29,249 bases of DNA from Rhizophagus sp. LPA8_4_AMF (lineage: Eukaryota > Glomeromycota > Glomeromycetes > Glomerales > Glomeraceae), in contig JADRCO010000632.1 in NCBI GenBank assembly GCA_021464525.1, forward strand, positions 1 to 29,249. Reading direction: 5' to 3'. A program made the position numbers and the translations under genes. Shown here piece by piece: positions 11,334 through 22,879 of this stretch (within the stretch, counting starts at the first letter, position 1; each line of letters starts with the position of its first letter). The notes under the pieces were generated by a model, which saw only the letters and a list, made by a program, of their open reading frames with translations, had not been told where the DNA came from and did no database searches.

Positions 11334-13093
11334 TTATTCACTTATTTTACAATCCAAGCATTCAGAAACTACGAATAAAATAATATAAATAAATTATTAT
11401 TAAAAATGGTATCTATTAAAAAAATAAGTCATATTTTATATACAATATTTCAAATGTAAATTTACCGTTAAATGTCGAATTTACAGATTCTGGAAGATTT
11501 TCGAAATTCAAAAATCTACTGGTATAAATTGCTTGTGAATGAGTTTGAAAACTTTTATATATATTTTCATTTATTCCTTTATCTTTAATTTTTTCACATT
11601 TTTCTATTTGAGAACAAATTTCACTATCTTTATTATTATTATCTATTTCGTCTATCCATTTTCTTAATATTTGAATTAATTCTTTAGCAGTTGGTCTATT
11701 TTCTGCTTTAGAATCCCAACATTTAACAATTAAATCTGAAATCAATTTTGGTATACCTTCAGAAATTTTTGGTCTAAATCCTTTACATATTTTAATAGCT
11801 AAAATATGATCATGAGGAATATCATAATAAGGAATTTCTTCTGACATAAGTTCATTCATTATTATTCCAAAAGAGTAAATGTCTGCTGCTTTTGTGTATT
11901 TATGTCTACATAAAACTTCTGGTGCCATATAAGGCAAAACACCATAAACTCCTTTTTTAACTGACTTCTCTTGATTATTATTTACTGGTTGACACATTCC
12001 TAAATCGCTAATAAATGGTAAATTCTTATCAAAAATTAATATATTGCCTGAATGAAGATCCTTATGGACATTTCCAGCATCATGAATAGCTGAAAGTCCA
12101 TCTGCAATACAAAATAAGTAACCAATTTTTTGTAAATAATCTAAATTATTCATTAAAATATTTCTCAAATTTCCATCTTCACAATAACGTAAAACCATCA
12201 TATAATCCTTAGTAATTGGATCTTGAGTTATTCCATGGCATGAAATAACATTAGAACAATGAAAATTGCTTGAAATATGATATTTAATCTAATTAAAGAA
12301 AGAAATATTGTTAATATAATATAAATTGTAATAAAACTAAATATATAATAATATTATTCACCTCATTTAAAAATTCAGTATTTATATCAGATGAATTATC
12401 TAAACTTTTTAATGCAACTTTGGTTTCGATCCTTATCCATTTTTGATCTTTAATATCCCAAGAATATATAAATCCTTCAGGCCAATTAGCTGAATAAATT
12501 TTACCGAACCCACCTCTAGTAATATAAGTAACATTCTTAAATTTTTCAAAAGGTATCCATTCAAGACATTTCATAGAATAAAAAGCATTAAGTTGTGATT
12601 GTTGTATAAATTTATCAATATTTTCATTTCCACTGGTCCAATTTTTAAAATTTTCCTTAAATCTTTTAGCATTACAAGGTTGACACCATCTTTTTCCTGT
12701 ACCTGGTTCATTACATTCTCCACATATTCCATATACTTCTTTTCTCTTTTCTAAATCCATAACATTTACTTTTTTAAGAAAGAAACTTGTTTCATCTGAT
12801 TCAGTACTAATTGAATCAGTAGAAAATATTGTAGCATGAAACTAATAAAATAAAAAAAAAAATTAATTAAAAAATGTTTTTTATAAAATTTGCGTTATTT
12901 ATTAGTCCGGAAATTCGGATCGTAGAGAAGGATTATTTATTATTATAATAATTTATACCTGATAATTATCATCATGTTCTTTCCATAAATTTTGAGCAAC
13001 AACTTTAGAATTACTTTCAATTTTCGTGTCAATAAAATCATTTTTAAATGTAATAATTTTAAATAATTTTTTAAATGATTTCAATAATTCCAT
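11334..13093 (-). CDS. TKL-type protein kinase B (intact)
   Basis: Four exons, all phases consistent: 13093-12959, 12841-12362, 12288-11466, 11368-11334 (TAA); 490 residues. Exon 1 (45 residues) starts with a Lys/Phe-rich helix, then the shared NLWKEHDD. Exon 2 opens with a linker, then MDLEKRKEVYG and a Cys knuckle (C85, C88, C98, C101) likely to bind zinc, then the kinase N-lobe with RGGFGKIY (154-161) and VALK lysine K190 and the LNE glutamate E205. Exon 3 carries VHKDLHSGN (D282, N287), DLG (D300) instead of DFG, YMAPEV (about 326-331) and a full C-lobe ending RPTAKEL. The short last exon gives SECLDCKISE. All residues needed for catalysis are present. The acceptor TTAATTAG before ATTAAATATC was chosen because a later AG breaks the frame. 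Compared with kinase A it lacks the 30-base exon 4 and ends earlier. Its 5' exon is unlike the MDTSKQ exon of the other copies, so its promoter may differ. Substrate and pathway are not inferable. Confidence 0.88.
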
Positions 13094-14502
13094 TTATTAT
13101 TCTTTAATATTAAGGTATTATTAAATTAAAATAGAACGTTTGAGGAAAAAAAAAAATCAATTCATATTTCAAGATCAAATAATAGGTTTAAGTAAAAAAT
13201 TTTTTTATTGTTTCAGATTTCGAGGCAAGTTAGCGGAGTAATCCGTAAATAAAATGTCGATCCCTCCTTTTTGAATAATTCAGCTCTGAAAAGATGCGTA
13301 GAGCTAGCTAGCTGCCGATCCCTTGTTACCTATTTATATCAAAAATGACTTGATGAATTAAATGACAAGTCATTTGTCATTTGTCATTTGAAATTCAAAT
13401 GACCAGTCATTTAAGCCATTTGACCAATATTAAATATTTTGAAAGTTTTTATTCATAATCTTATTTAACATAAAGTAAAAAAAAATTTTCACAGAGACAA
13501 AAGAATTCCATATCACGTGATTTATAATTTTATATTTAACGAAAGCCAAGTGAGTCATACTGAGGTAACATTTCTGCATAATTGAATTAAGATAGTCCAT
13601 ATAACATTTTAAAATCCCATGATTTTCACTTATTTTAGCATTAATTTTAAAATAAATAAATTATGCAATCATTTATACAATAAAAACTAAATATAATTTA
13701 GAAACAATTCAAAATTTTATTGATTGTATTATATGACTTCAAATTTTAAAATCAATTTCAGTTAAATAATCCAAATGTTGACTAGTATTTCGAGTTGTTT
13801 GCTTAGTAATTTCACAAATCACGTGATCCAGGGATCAGGAATTGTCCAATAATCTTTCAGCTAATAACCAAAAATGACTGTCATTTGTCAATCTTTTTGA
13901 AATTGTAAAGTTAGCTTTGAAAAAAATACATATTTCTAAAACTATATCTGATATACACTCGTTTGTATTCTACATTACTTATTAAGTAATCTAGTGCTAT
14001 TCTACTAATATGAAATCTTTACCCAATTGAAAATAAATTAAGTCTTATGCTAATCCTAAATCATTTAGCATCTGTCATTTCGCAAATGACAAATGCCAAA
14101 TGATTTATGATTATGACAAAGGATTAGGAAAATCCTTTGAATGGTCAAATGACTAGTTGATTTCCGAACACTGATTTTATATTAATTATATTAATTGTTT
14201 TTTTTTTAAACACGTTTCACATAATAATGAACAAAAAATAGGAACCCCTGTAGGATCATACTGATTTTTATAATATTGTACGGTGATATTTACATTGATT
14301 GACGTAATTTCGAACAATTTACGGGCAATTCTGAAAATCATGTGATTCGCCAAAACTCGATAATATCATATCTTTATTATACTGTATATCACGAAAAATA
14401 TAAATGTTTGAAAAAAAAAAAAAAAAATATACATATCATAATAATAATATTTCCCAAATTTTCTGTAATAACTAATGCAATCCGTACTAATAATTTCTAT
14501 TA
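13094..14502. repeat. Intergenic region rich in TCATTTG/CAAATGA repeats
   Basis: No gene. Between 13353 and 13430 and again at 13872-13890 and 14055-14160 the words GTCATTTG and CAAATGAC recur in both orientations. At about 14050-14130 the left arm CTAATCCTAAATCATTT pairs with a right arm reading AAATGATTT...GGATTAG around the centre CATTTCGCAAATG, giving an imperfect hairpin. Two CACGTG palindromes lie at 13514 and 13820. This may be debris of a miniature inverted-repeat element between kinase B and the F-box gene, but outer ends and target duplications were not found. Confidence 0.5.
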
Positions 14503-16112
14503 TTACTTTAATTGTATAGTCGACCATAAATATGTATGTGTATTATGTATAGAAATTTCAGAAGGTTTAATAACTTTAACATATTTTTTTAATTCTTGAA
14601 TTGAAGGAGAAAAAGATGATGAACCTCCAAGAAAATAAAAACCAACAGTTTGTAAAGTTTTCTTTTTTAAAGTAAAATCAATAAGTATAGGAATATAATT
14701 ATCTAATATTCTTCTTAAACCTTCACGAATTATCATAGTTTTTAAAGGTGCTTGACAATCTTTTAATAAATCATCCAAATCTTCAGCTTGAAAAATTCCA
14801 ATATCAATCTCTAATTGTTTTAATGTTAAAGGAAGATTTTCTTTTAAAGATTTTAAAGAATTCGTACAACAATGAATTGCAAGATATTCTAATGGTAAAA
14901 ATTTAATTGCGGATAAAATTGAATTAATTATATTTTCGATACGAAAATCCAAATCCATTAATTTTAAATCAGGACAAAAATTAAAAATATTATTGGATAA
15001 ATAAGAATTTATAATTAAGAATAAATTTTGTAATTTCATTCCAGCAGATTCAATAATTAATGATATAATTTCAGATTCCAAATCAGGACTTTTTAAATAT
15101 AAAGTTTTCAAATTTAAAGGAGAATTTCTAATAGGTAAAAATTGTTGTAATGAAATATTTTTACAATCATATAATCTTAAATCTTTTAAATAAGAACAAT
15201 ATAAAAGAAATTCCAATGATATACAATAAAAATCAATATTTCTAAATTCAATAAAAGTTATAGAATTTGATTGAGTATATAAAGAAGAAATTATTTTACT
15301 TATTGGACCAAATTCACAATCAAAAATAAATTTTGTTAAATTATTTTGTGAAATAATTATATTATAAAAAATTCTTTCTAAATTATGATCAATAGTATTC
15401 ATTGAAAGTTCCAAATTTTCTATATCTTTACATAAATTTGGTAATGATTCTAAAAATTTCAACATATTTTCATAAATTTGTATTTGTAACATTGGTTGTA
15501 TACTATAACAAAGTGTATGAAGATTTGATATTCCTGATATTAAATTATTTATTGTTAAAATATTTGGAATATCTAAACCCCATCCTGTTCCTTTAAGAAT
15601 AATCATTTGTAAATTTGAATTTTTTATAAAATTTTTATATAATTCTGTAATAATAATATTTAATATATTCTTAACTTCTAATGATAATGGAAGTACAACT
15701 CTCATAATTCGAAGTTGTTCTCTTGTCAATCCATTTCTTAACCACAAAACAACTTCAGCGCATAATTCTGCATGGTCCAATTTTTTTATAAATGTCGAAT
15801 ATTCAAATAAAGGACGTTGTGAAGGTATTGGAATTCTAAGTTCTGATAATTTAATTTTTGAATTAATATCAAGGCATGAAATTAATGTTTCTATAGGTGA
15901 AATTGATTCATCTTTTGATTCTGAATTAAATATTGGTTGACTCCATAACCAAGGAATTGCTAATTGACACCAATATCTATTTACCAATGAACAATAATAT
16001 AATGATCGTTTATCATGATGAAAATTTTTGAATATTTCATTCATTGATTCTGGTGGTAAATCCGAAAATGATACAATATTTTTTTGGTTATTAGATAATA
16101 TTTGAGGATCCA

Positions 16113-16113
<1 letters not shown>
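14503..16113 (-). CDS. F-box protein with LRR-like C-terminal part
   Basis: Single-exon gene of 536 residues. Residues about 16-63 (SFSDLPPESMNEIFKNF ... SLVNRYWCQLAIPWLW) form an F-box with the usual L-P-x-E, the C-S-L-V-N-R-x-W core and the P-W-L-W end. From about residue 100 to 500 the protein shows leucine/isoleucine-rich repeated strands and helices (for example NLKTLYLKSPDLESE and LKLMDLDFRIENI), consistent with degenerate leucine-rich repeats. F-box proteins link a substrate to the SKP1-cullin ubiquitin ligase; the LRR part would choose the substrate, which is unknown. No signal peptide or membrane segment was seen. Such F-box/LRR genes are greatly expanded in mycorrhizal fungi. The first ATG (AAAATGGATCC) follows an A-rich run and a very unusual homopolymer block. 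No frameshift was found, so the gene looks intact. Confidence 0.88.
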
Positions 16114-16144
<31 letters not shown>

Positions 16145-16184
16145 TGAAAATGGGGGGGGGGTTTTTTTTTTTAAAAAAAAAAAA
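16114..16184. repeat. Stacked T/A/G homopolymer block
   Basis: Immediately upstream of the F-box ATG the plus strand has a long T run, a long A run, a short ATGAAAATG linker, a run of ten G, another T run and another A run. A pure ten-G run stands out in this AT-rich DNA. The T/A runs can fold back on each other. It could be a promoter-proximal poly(dA:dT) nucleosome-excluding tract, or a place where read polishing or assembly failed. Confidence 0.7.
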
Positions 16185-18322
16185 GAGAGAACGTATTATT
16201 ATTGAAAAAATTTTTACAATGAAGAACCTAAATTGGAAATGATATTCATTCAAATTAAATTAACTTGTACATAATATTTATTATAAACAGTTTTAAAATT
16301 TCGGAATCATTCGGAATTTCACAAAAAAATCCCCTGAGAAATTATCCTATTTAAGTCAATTAATATTATGAAAAGGTTTAATAGAAAGTGAATTAATTAA
16401 TGGTAGTTATTATAAGTTTAAGAATTTAATGAATGAAAAAAAAACACAAAAGTGAATTTATTACTTTATATAATCACTAATTAAGTGCTTAATACTGTAA
16501 TGAATTTCCTTATTTAATGCACATAGGCCACAATTATCAATCCGAAAAAAGTTACTGTAATTTACGGGTTTTATTACATTGGGAAAACGATCGACAACAT
16601 AATTATATAAATAAGTGGTCCCTTTTCAAAGGTCGTATTACATTTGGTGAAACTATTTAAAGAACCATTTTTATTAATTTAGGCAAATTATTGTTTTAAT
16701 GAATGGGTTTTCAATTATTTGTTATACCAATTACCGCAGAAGATTTGATAAGTTTTTCGATAAGCTTTTTATAAGCTTACAATATCAAATCTCAGAACAA
16801 TATAAATATATAATATTTGTAGATTACTAGCTCATTGGATTATGTTATAAATTAAGATCAAAACCGTAGTTGAAAGCCAATCTTGAACCGAACCAATTAT
16901 GAGAGAGAGCGATTTGTTTGTTTGTTTGTTTGTTTGGGAAGTAATTGAGGTGTACTTCGAATGTTTACAACAATTATTGTTATTGTTCAGGTTATAATTG
17001 AGTTTATTTTCTAATATAAAATTATTAATTGAAGAGTCGTCATTTTAGATGTTTGACGATGTGAGATAATTATTAATGTTTTGATGTAATTATAAAAGTC
17101 TCGATTGGAATACGAATGAAAAAGCTGTACCACATTAAAGAATTTTAACCACGATTTTACGACCAAAATAAACATTACGTATTTCACGTGATTTCCGCAT
17201 AATATTTATCCTATCACGAAAAGTTAATATGAGAGGAAAAAAAAACGATGTCTTCCACATTACTCTACATTATAATCATTTATTGTTCTTGGTTCATTAT
17301 CACTGTAATTGCTCAATCATTTTGCTAGAAAAAGAGGAACTAATTATATTAACAAATTTTTTGATTCCTCTAATTTAGTAAAAATTCTTCTGTTAAAATC
17401 ATCTAATCATTATTTACTAATTGAAGAGATTATGCAATCAGTTTATTAAATATGATCAAAAGATTTGATTTTATCAAGACTCATATAAAAAGGTAGTATA
17501 ATTTTTTTTTTCTTTTTGTACATTTTAAATTGCCATAAATTTTATTTAATAATTTTTGATTCCTAATTCAATTTAGAAATTATAAGATCGTATCAGTTGT
17601 ATGGATCTCTCAAATTTTGATAATGCGACAATATGAATGAATATTCTTGGTTCAAAGTTTTGATTTGATAAGATCATCTTTAAATAGCTCAGTAATAATA
17701 AATTTTTTTACATATTTCAATATTTTGATACTTTGATAAATTATTAAAAAGAATTTATATAATTTTTTTATAATTAAGTGATAAAAGATTTTTTTTTTTA
17801 TTTTTAACAGGAAGATAATTCTCATTTAATTATTCATGAAATTACGTGCCAATTTTTTTTTCTTTAGAATTGTTCAAAATATTTGAATGTTTTGGCAATT
17901 GTTATATCGTTCTTCTTGTAATTTGGAACAACCGTAACTTTTTGAAGTTACGCGTGGTCGCCAATCGATTTATTTTATAAAGGATCAAATAAATTGATTT
18001 ATTAGCTTTTAAATTATGTTCTGGTTCTCAACCATGAAAATGTAACAATTTTTGACAGTAAAATAATTATATTTATTATTTTTTTTATTAATTATTTAAT
18101 AATGTCAACAATTTAATAAGAAATATTCAATACATAGAATTTTTTTTTTTACTGTACATCTCTCTCATTATATTTCATTACAATTTCTAAACTAGGTAAA
18201 ATACACGTTTAAGTATATAAGTTAGTGGTTAAATAAATTGTTCTAAAAACTTATTAAATAATCTACTGTAAATTAAAACAAATAATATAAAAAAACTAGC
18301 CTGCTAGCCGTTTTTTAAATTA
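16185..18322. other. Intergenic region, no gene seen
   Basis: No supported gene. A GTTT microsatellite lies at about 16912-16935 next to a GAGAGAGAG word. A CACGTG palindrome is at 17185. GTAACTT..AAGTTAC forms a small perfect inverted repeat at 17934-17951. The block CTAGCCTGCTAGCCG at 18296-18310 lies in the 3' untranslated part of the adaptor gene. Both neighbouring genes are on the minus strand, so this holds the F-box promoter and the adaptor 3' end. Confidence 0.5.
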
Positions 18323-21300
18323 TTAAAACGCTCTAACAGCATCATCCATTATTTGATCCAGTTCCTAGAAAAGGAAATAAATTATTAATACGATAATAAA
18401 ATTTTAAATAATGTGATCTTCTTTATAAAATTTACCTGTTCTAATTTATCAAGTTCATCATTAACATTTGAAAATACAGTTTTAATTTCATCTAAAATTT
18501 CTGTAGGTTTAATTTGTTCCAAAATCTTTTCTGGATCATCGTTCAAGTGCCATCCGCTCCTACGTCTTTCTTTTAATTCTAACATATTAACACCTGATCT
18601 TACTAAAACTAATAGTTCTTGTAAACCAAAATCATCTGTTAGTATCCAATCATTTTCTGTTGATGATGATGATATAGAAGACGGTCTTCTTTTTCGTGTT
18701 GGTGTAGAAGATCCCGTCGTATTTATGGAATTCACTGAACTAGCTGATGCTGCAGAAGGTGATCTTTTCTTTGTTTTAGTTACTATTGTTCTTGATGGTA
18801 GATCACTAATTTGTTCAGCAGATTCCGAATCCAAGTCTATAGATTCACTTTTTGATTCATTGTTCCTGACTGATTGAAGTTCATTACTATCCTTGGAAGT
18901 AAATTCGTTAGAATTTGTTACGTTTTTGATCTTATTTGTTTGACTTTGACGATTTTTAATTGCACCAGCACCATAATAACCTTTTCTAACCTTATTTAAT
19001 ACACGTTCTATTCTATCTTCCATTGACTGTGTTACTTCAGAATTATTATCATTAACCATCTTTTCTAAAATATCCACGTTTTGTGTGCTTCTTCTATATT
19101 GTTCCTTTTTATTAATGGATAAAGGTGTAACAGACGAAAGCCCTTTTTCATTAGAATCTTCTGTAGATGAGCTTGATGATGGTTCCTTGGTAGATTCTGA
19201 TTCATCAGCTGGTACACCCAGTATTTCATCATCACCCCAAATATCTTCAATAATATCACTAATATCAATCTCTCCACCTTCAGCTGGAATAAAAGAATAT
19301 CGTATTTTTGTTCCGAATATTCTAGAACTTCTAATAGACCCAATTCTTGTGAGAATGTCCACTCCTTCTGCATTCTTTCGTGCAGAAATGATCGATTTTT
19401 GTTTAGCTCGACTATACTTACGCTGTTGTTCTATTAATTGCTTCTTGGATAGGAATTCATTATTTTCTTTGTTAGAATTCGAACCCTGTGTTGTTGGAGA
19501 ATTTAGTTTCATTTCTCGTGTGATACGATTTATTTCAGAAGCTGATGGCATAGAACGTTGTTGCCGATCTTCAGGTCGCAAAAGTCGTAAAACAAATATA
19601 GGTTCATCAGGACGATAATCCAATGTTAGCGATGAACTTGAATCAAAAGATTCAATTGATAAATGATGAAGATTTGGCAGTGAAGGATATACTGAAACTA
19701 CATTTATTCCGGGATCCAATAATTTTTCTGATAGAATGTTTTAATAAGTAAATAAATTAAATTAATATCCATACCATTTAAATAAAACAAAAACATTTAA
19801 TTAACCATTTAATTACCTTCACCATCAACGATAATCATAAGCCTATAACGAGGGTTTCCTTCATCATCATCTAATATTCGTTCACCATCATCAACAATAC
19901 CATCAAGAATTCCGAGCTTATCCATGGCTTTTTCTATAACATTACTAACAGTAGCCATCCCTGGCACGATTATAGTTTTCTCTTTGGGTTTTGCTTCTTC
20001 TCTTGAACGTCTCCGTGCAGCTTTTTCAGCAAGATGTTTTGGCACAGACATAGAAGTTCTTGGAATTGTTGGTCCTTTGGAGCGCAAATTAGCGGGTAAA
20101 TCATCTGCGTATATTAAAATACGAATACGCAATTTCTTTTCGCCAGATCGACTATTTCTCTTTGCTTTTTTATTCAAATAGAAAGTGACACTATTTTTAT
20201 CATCATGTAGTCCCAGATTTTTTATTGTCGCATGAGTAGAAATATTTGAAAGTGTTGAAGAAACTGACGAGATGGAACTTCTTCTAACAGTTGGTAATGG
20301 AACTGTATATGAGGAAGTTAGAGTTTTGAATATTTCGAGAGGATGATCGTGAGGCATTAACTGAACAATCTCTGGAAAAAAAAAAATTCTTAAATATATA
20401 ACTTTATCATAATGAAATATATTTATATTTAAACATTAAACCAACCTCCGTCAACTTCTTTAATTGTAATATAATAATCATCCCAGTTTTCTTCACTATC
20501 TAATTTGAATCGAGTTAGCGCTTGTTTGATAAGCGCAGAAGTTGTTGTTGTTTGACTTAATAATACAATCTTGAAATCTACATCTGATTGAATGTTTTGT
20601 CCTGCAAAAACTCGAAGAACATTATACAGTGGAGTGGCAGGTGTTGCGGGAGTTGTAGGTGTTTGTACCGAGTTTTCAGATTGAGTATATTGTTGAACTC
20701 GTATAGGCGATGGGATTTTCTTATTTTGTTGAACCTGTGCGGGTCGAACAGTACCGCTACCTTGCTGTATTTGATCTTTTCTTGGTTGTTGAAATTGCTG
20801 ATGTTGTTGCTGTTGTTGCTGTTGCTGTTGTTGCTGTTGCTGCTGTTGCTGCTGTTGCTGTTGTTGCTGTTGTTGTTGCTGCTGTAGTTGCTGCTGTTGT
20901 TGCAGCAATTGCTGTTGCTGCTGTTGCTGCTGTTGTTGTTGCAATTGCTGTTGCTGTTGTTGCTGCTGTTGTTGTTGCAATTGCTGCTTTTGTTGCTGTT
21001 GTTGTTGTTGCAATTGCTGTTGCTGTTGTTTTTGTAGTTGTTGTTCCTGCATAGGTCCCTGATTAGGTTGTTGCTGTTGAGAATTTTGTTGTTGAATAGG
21101 CTGTCGTCCATACATTTGTTCCCGTTGAATAATTTGTGACGGTTGTTGAGGATGGGATTGCACACGTATTTGAGCCGTTTGAGGTTGGATAGAATCCAAT
21201 CTAGGTTGATATAATTGTTGTTGCGATTGAGGTTGATTTTGCTTACCAGATTTAACATTAGATTGAGAAGTTGGAGGAGATTTAACAGGTTCTTCATCCT

Positions 21301-22879
21301 TTCTCTTTTTTTTCCTACTAAAGAGGTTCTTCATAAAACCTTTTTCCTTCTTCTTTTCATCTTTCTTTGGTTTCTTTATCTCTGCAACTTCAGCCAATCT
21401 GTTATATTCCTCAAGGTTTGTAGAAGCAGTGCCTTGTTTTCGTCTAAAACCACCCTCATCATCATCATCAGAGAAATCCATAAAGTCACTACCTAATTGA
21501 GGAGTCAAATTTATTTTGATGGTCTCAGTTACATCATCAATTTCTGGAGGGAATTCAACATTAGGTGGAGGTATCGGAGCACCAGTTTCTTGAATTACTG
21601 GACCAGTTGGTTTTCTATTTTGTATTTGACGTTGAAAGAGACTCGGTTCTTCACCAGATTGTTGAATAGACATATCAAGACTTTGTTTATCATTCATATT
21701 TTGAATATCATTAATATTATTTATATTTTGAATATCGTTTTTATTTTGAACGTTGTTTATATTTTGAATATCGTTTATATTTTGAACGTTGTTTATATTT
21801 TGAATATCGTTTATATTTTGAATTGATTGTTGCTGATACATTTGTTGAGTATTGGCATCAGATTCTACTTTATTATCTATTTTATTTTGCATTTGGTCTT
21901 CTACTAATTGAGTTGTAGTAGTAGTTATTAAACTTGCTTGATCAGTAATATTATATTGACTTGAAGTACTTGAAGTGTCTCTATCTTGATTATTTAGACT
22001 TTCAATTTCTTCTGGTTCAGAAACAATTTCTAATTGTTGTTGTTGTTCTTCTTCATAATGCTCTACTAAAGTTCCATTATCATCATCATCTCGTTCTTCT
22101 TCTTCATAATCAAGATCTTCAACATCATCTTCTTCAAAATATTCATCAAATTCTTCATCATAATAATCTACTTCTTCTGCCACAACATACACTGGTGAAG
22201 TAAATTTAACACCTTTAGAATCATTTGGTGGCTTTTGATTCAAGTCTTGTGCTGTATTATTTTGCGACGAGGATAACTTTTTTTTAAAAAAAGAAAAAAT
22301 TTTTAGTAAATAAAGGAAAAAAAAACAAATATGAACCGAATAAATAAAATTAATAATCTCACGTTAATATTACGATGTTTATTTAATCTGGCCAATCTCT
22401 CATATGGAGTCTACCAAAAAAAAAATATATATATATACATATATATATTAATTATGATCGCTTCGAAAAAAAAAAAAAATTTTTAATTAAATTTAAAAAT
22501 TCACCTCAATATTTTCGGCAGGTATATAACCAACTTCATCATTTTTTAAAACTTTAACCAACCACCAATAACTATTTGAATCATCCAATAAAGTTAAAGA
22601 ATCACCTTTTTCAACACTAGCTTGACCTTCAACAGTAGCTTGAAAAGTATGTAAAGCGTATACTAAATCAAAATCAATATTTTCATCAGGTATTGAAGGT
22701 GAAGAAGATAATTCATCATCTTCTTCAATATCAATATTATTATTAATATCATTCCCTTCTATAGAATTATCATCAGAATCCGTATCATTATTCCGATTCT
22801 TTTGTATTGATGATTTATTAATCCTTTGACCTTTTGCTGCAGCTTCTGTATCAATTGAAAGATTATGTTGCCTTAACAT
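18323..22879 (-). CDS. SH3/Ras-association polarity-type adaptor protein
   Basis: Six exons, all phases closing: 22879-22505, 22410-22363, 22276-20446, 20371-19817, 19727-18436, 18364-18323 (TAA); 1380 residues. Order of parts: disordered acidic start; SH3 domain about 71-125 (LVYALHTF, DDSNSYWWLV, GYIPAENIE); a 16-residue exon giving TPYERLARLNKHRNIN; an RVxF-type PP1 docking motif KGVKF at 162-166; an acidic run about 175-220; a six-residue repeat (QNINDI/QNINNV); a basic cluster about 440-465; a Q-rich region about 490-640; a Ras-association-like domain about 694-820; a second ubiquitin-like/RA-like segment about 830-1000 holding TSMSVPKHLAEKAARRRSRE; Ser-rich linkers; and a C-terminal coiled coil ending ELDQIMDDAVRAF. 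SH3 plus nearby RVxF recalls the Tea4/Bud14 adaptors that bring PP1 phosphatase to growth sites. The RA parts suggest binding to a small GTPase. The exact orthologue is not certain, so no symbol is given. The protein is probably cytoplasmic and cortical. Confidence 0.88.
20780..21052 (-). repeat. Polyglutamine CAA/CAG tract in adaptor gene
   Basis: On the coding strand a mixed CAA/CAG run encodes glutamine blocks broken by single Leu, Lys and His residues, about residues 545-640 of the SH3/RA adaptor. The longest pure glutamine stretch lies near the 3' end of the tract. CAG and CAA codons are mixed, which limits slippage. Such tracts often vary in length between strains and may mediate protein clustering. 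Confidence 0.9.
21690..21820 (-). repeat. 18-base tandem repeat coding QNINDI/QNINNV
   Basis: Inside exon 3 of the adaptor gene an 18-base unit (plus strand type TTTATATTTTGAATATCG) repeats about seven times. Units alternate between ATATCG and ACGTTG endings, so the true period is often 36 bases. It encodes alternating QNINDI and QNINNV blocks that are polar and probably disordered. The alternation points to unequal exchange or slippage of a two-unit block. Confidence 0.85.
22420..22452. repeat. AT microsatellite in intron 1
   Basis: A run of alternating A and T follows a poly(A) run within intron 1 (22411-22504) of the adaptor gene, upstream of the TTTTTTTGGTAG acceptor. It is a simple repeat with no further signal. 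Confidence 0.8.

Noticed and set aside
18296-18312. CTAGC/GCTAG hairpin followed by T run on the minus strand, like a bacterial terminator
   Set aside because: The genes have introns and are clearly eukaryotic, so an intrinsic terminator is not meaningful; it is just 3' untranslated sequence.
19085-19618. Plus-strand frame of 177 codons
   Set aside because: Antisense to exon 5 of the SH3/RA adaptor, where the Ser-rich code leaves few stops in the other strand.
20588-21054. Plus-strand frames of 99 and 114 codons rich in Leu or Val/Ala
   Set aside because: They are the antisense readings of the polyglutamine tract and have no independent support.
20578-21297. Minus-strand frame of 239 codons rich in Asn and Ser
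   Set aside because: Shifted reading of the polyglutamine exon of the adaptor; Asn/Ser runs are CAA/CAG read out of frame.
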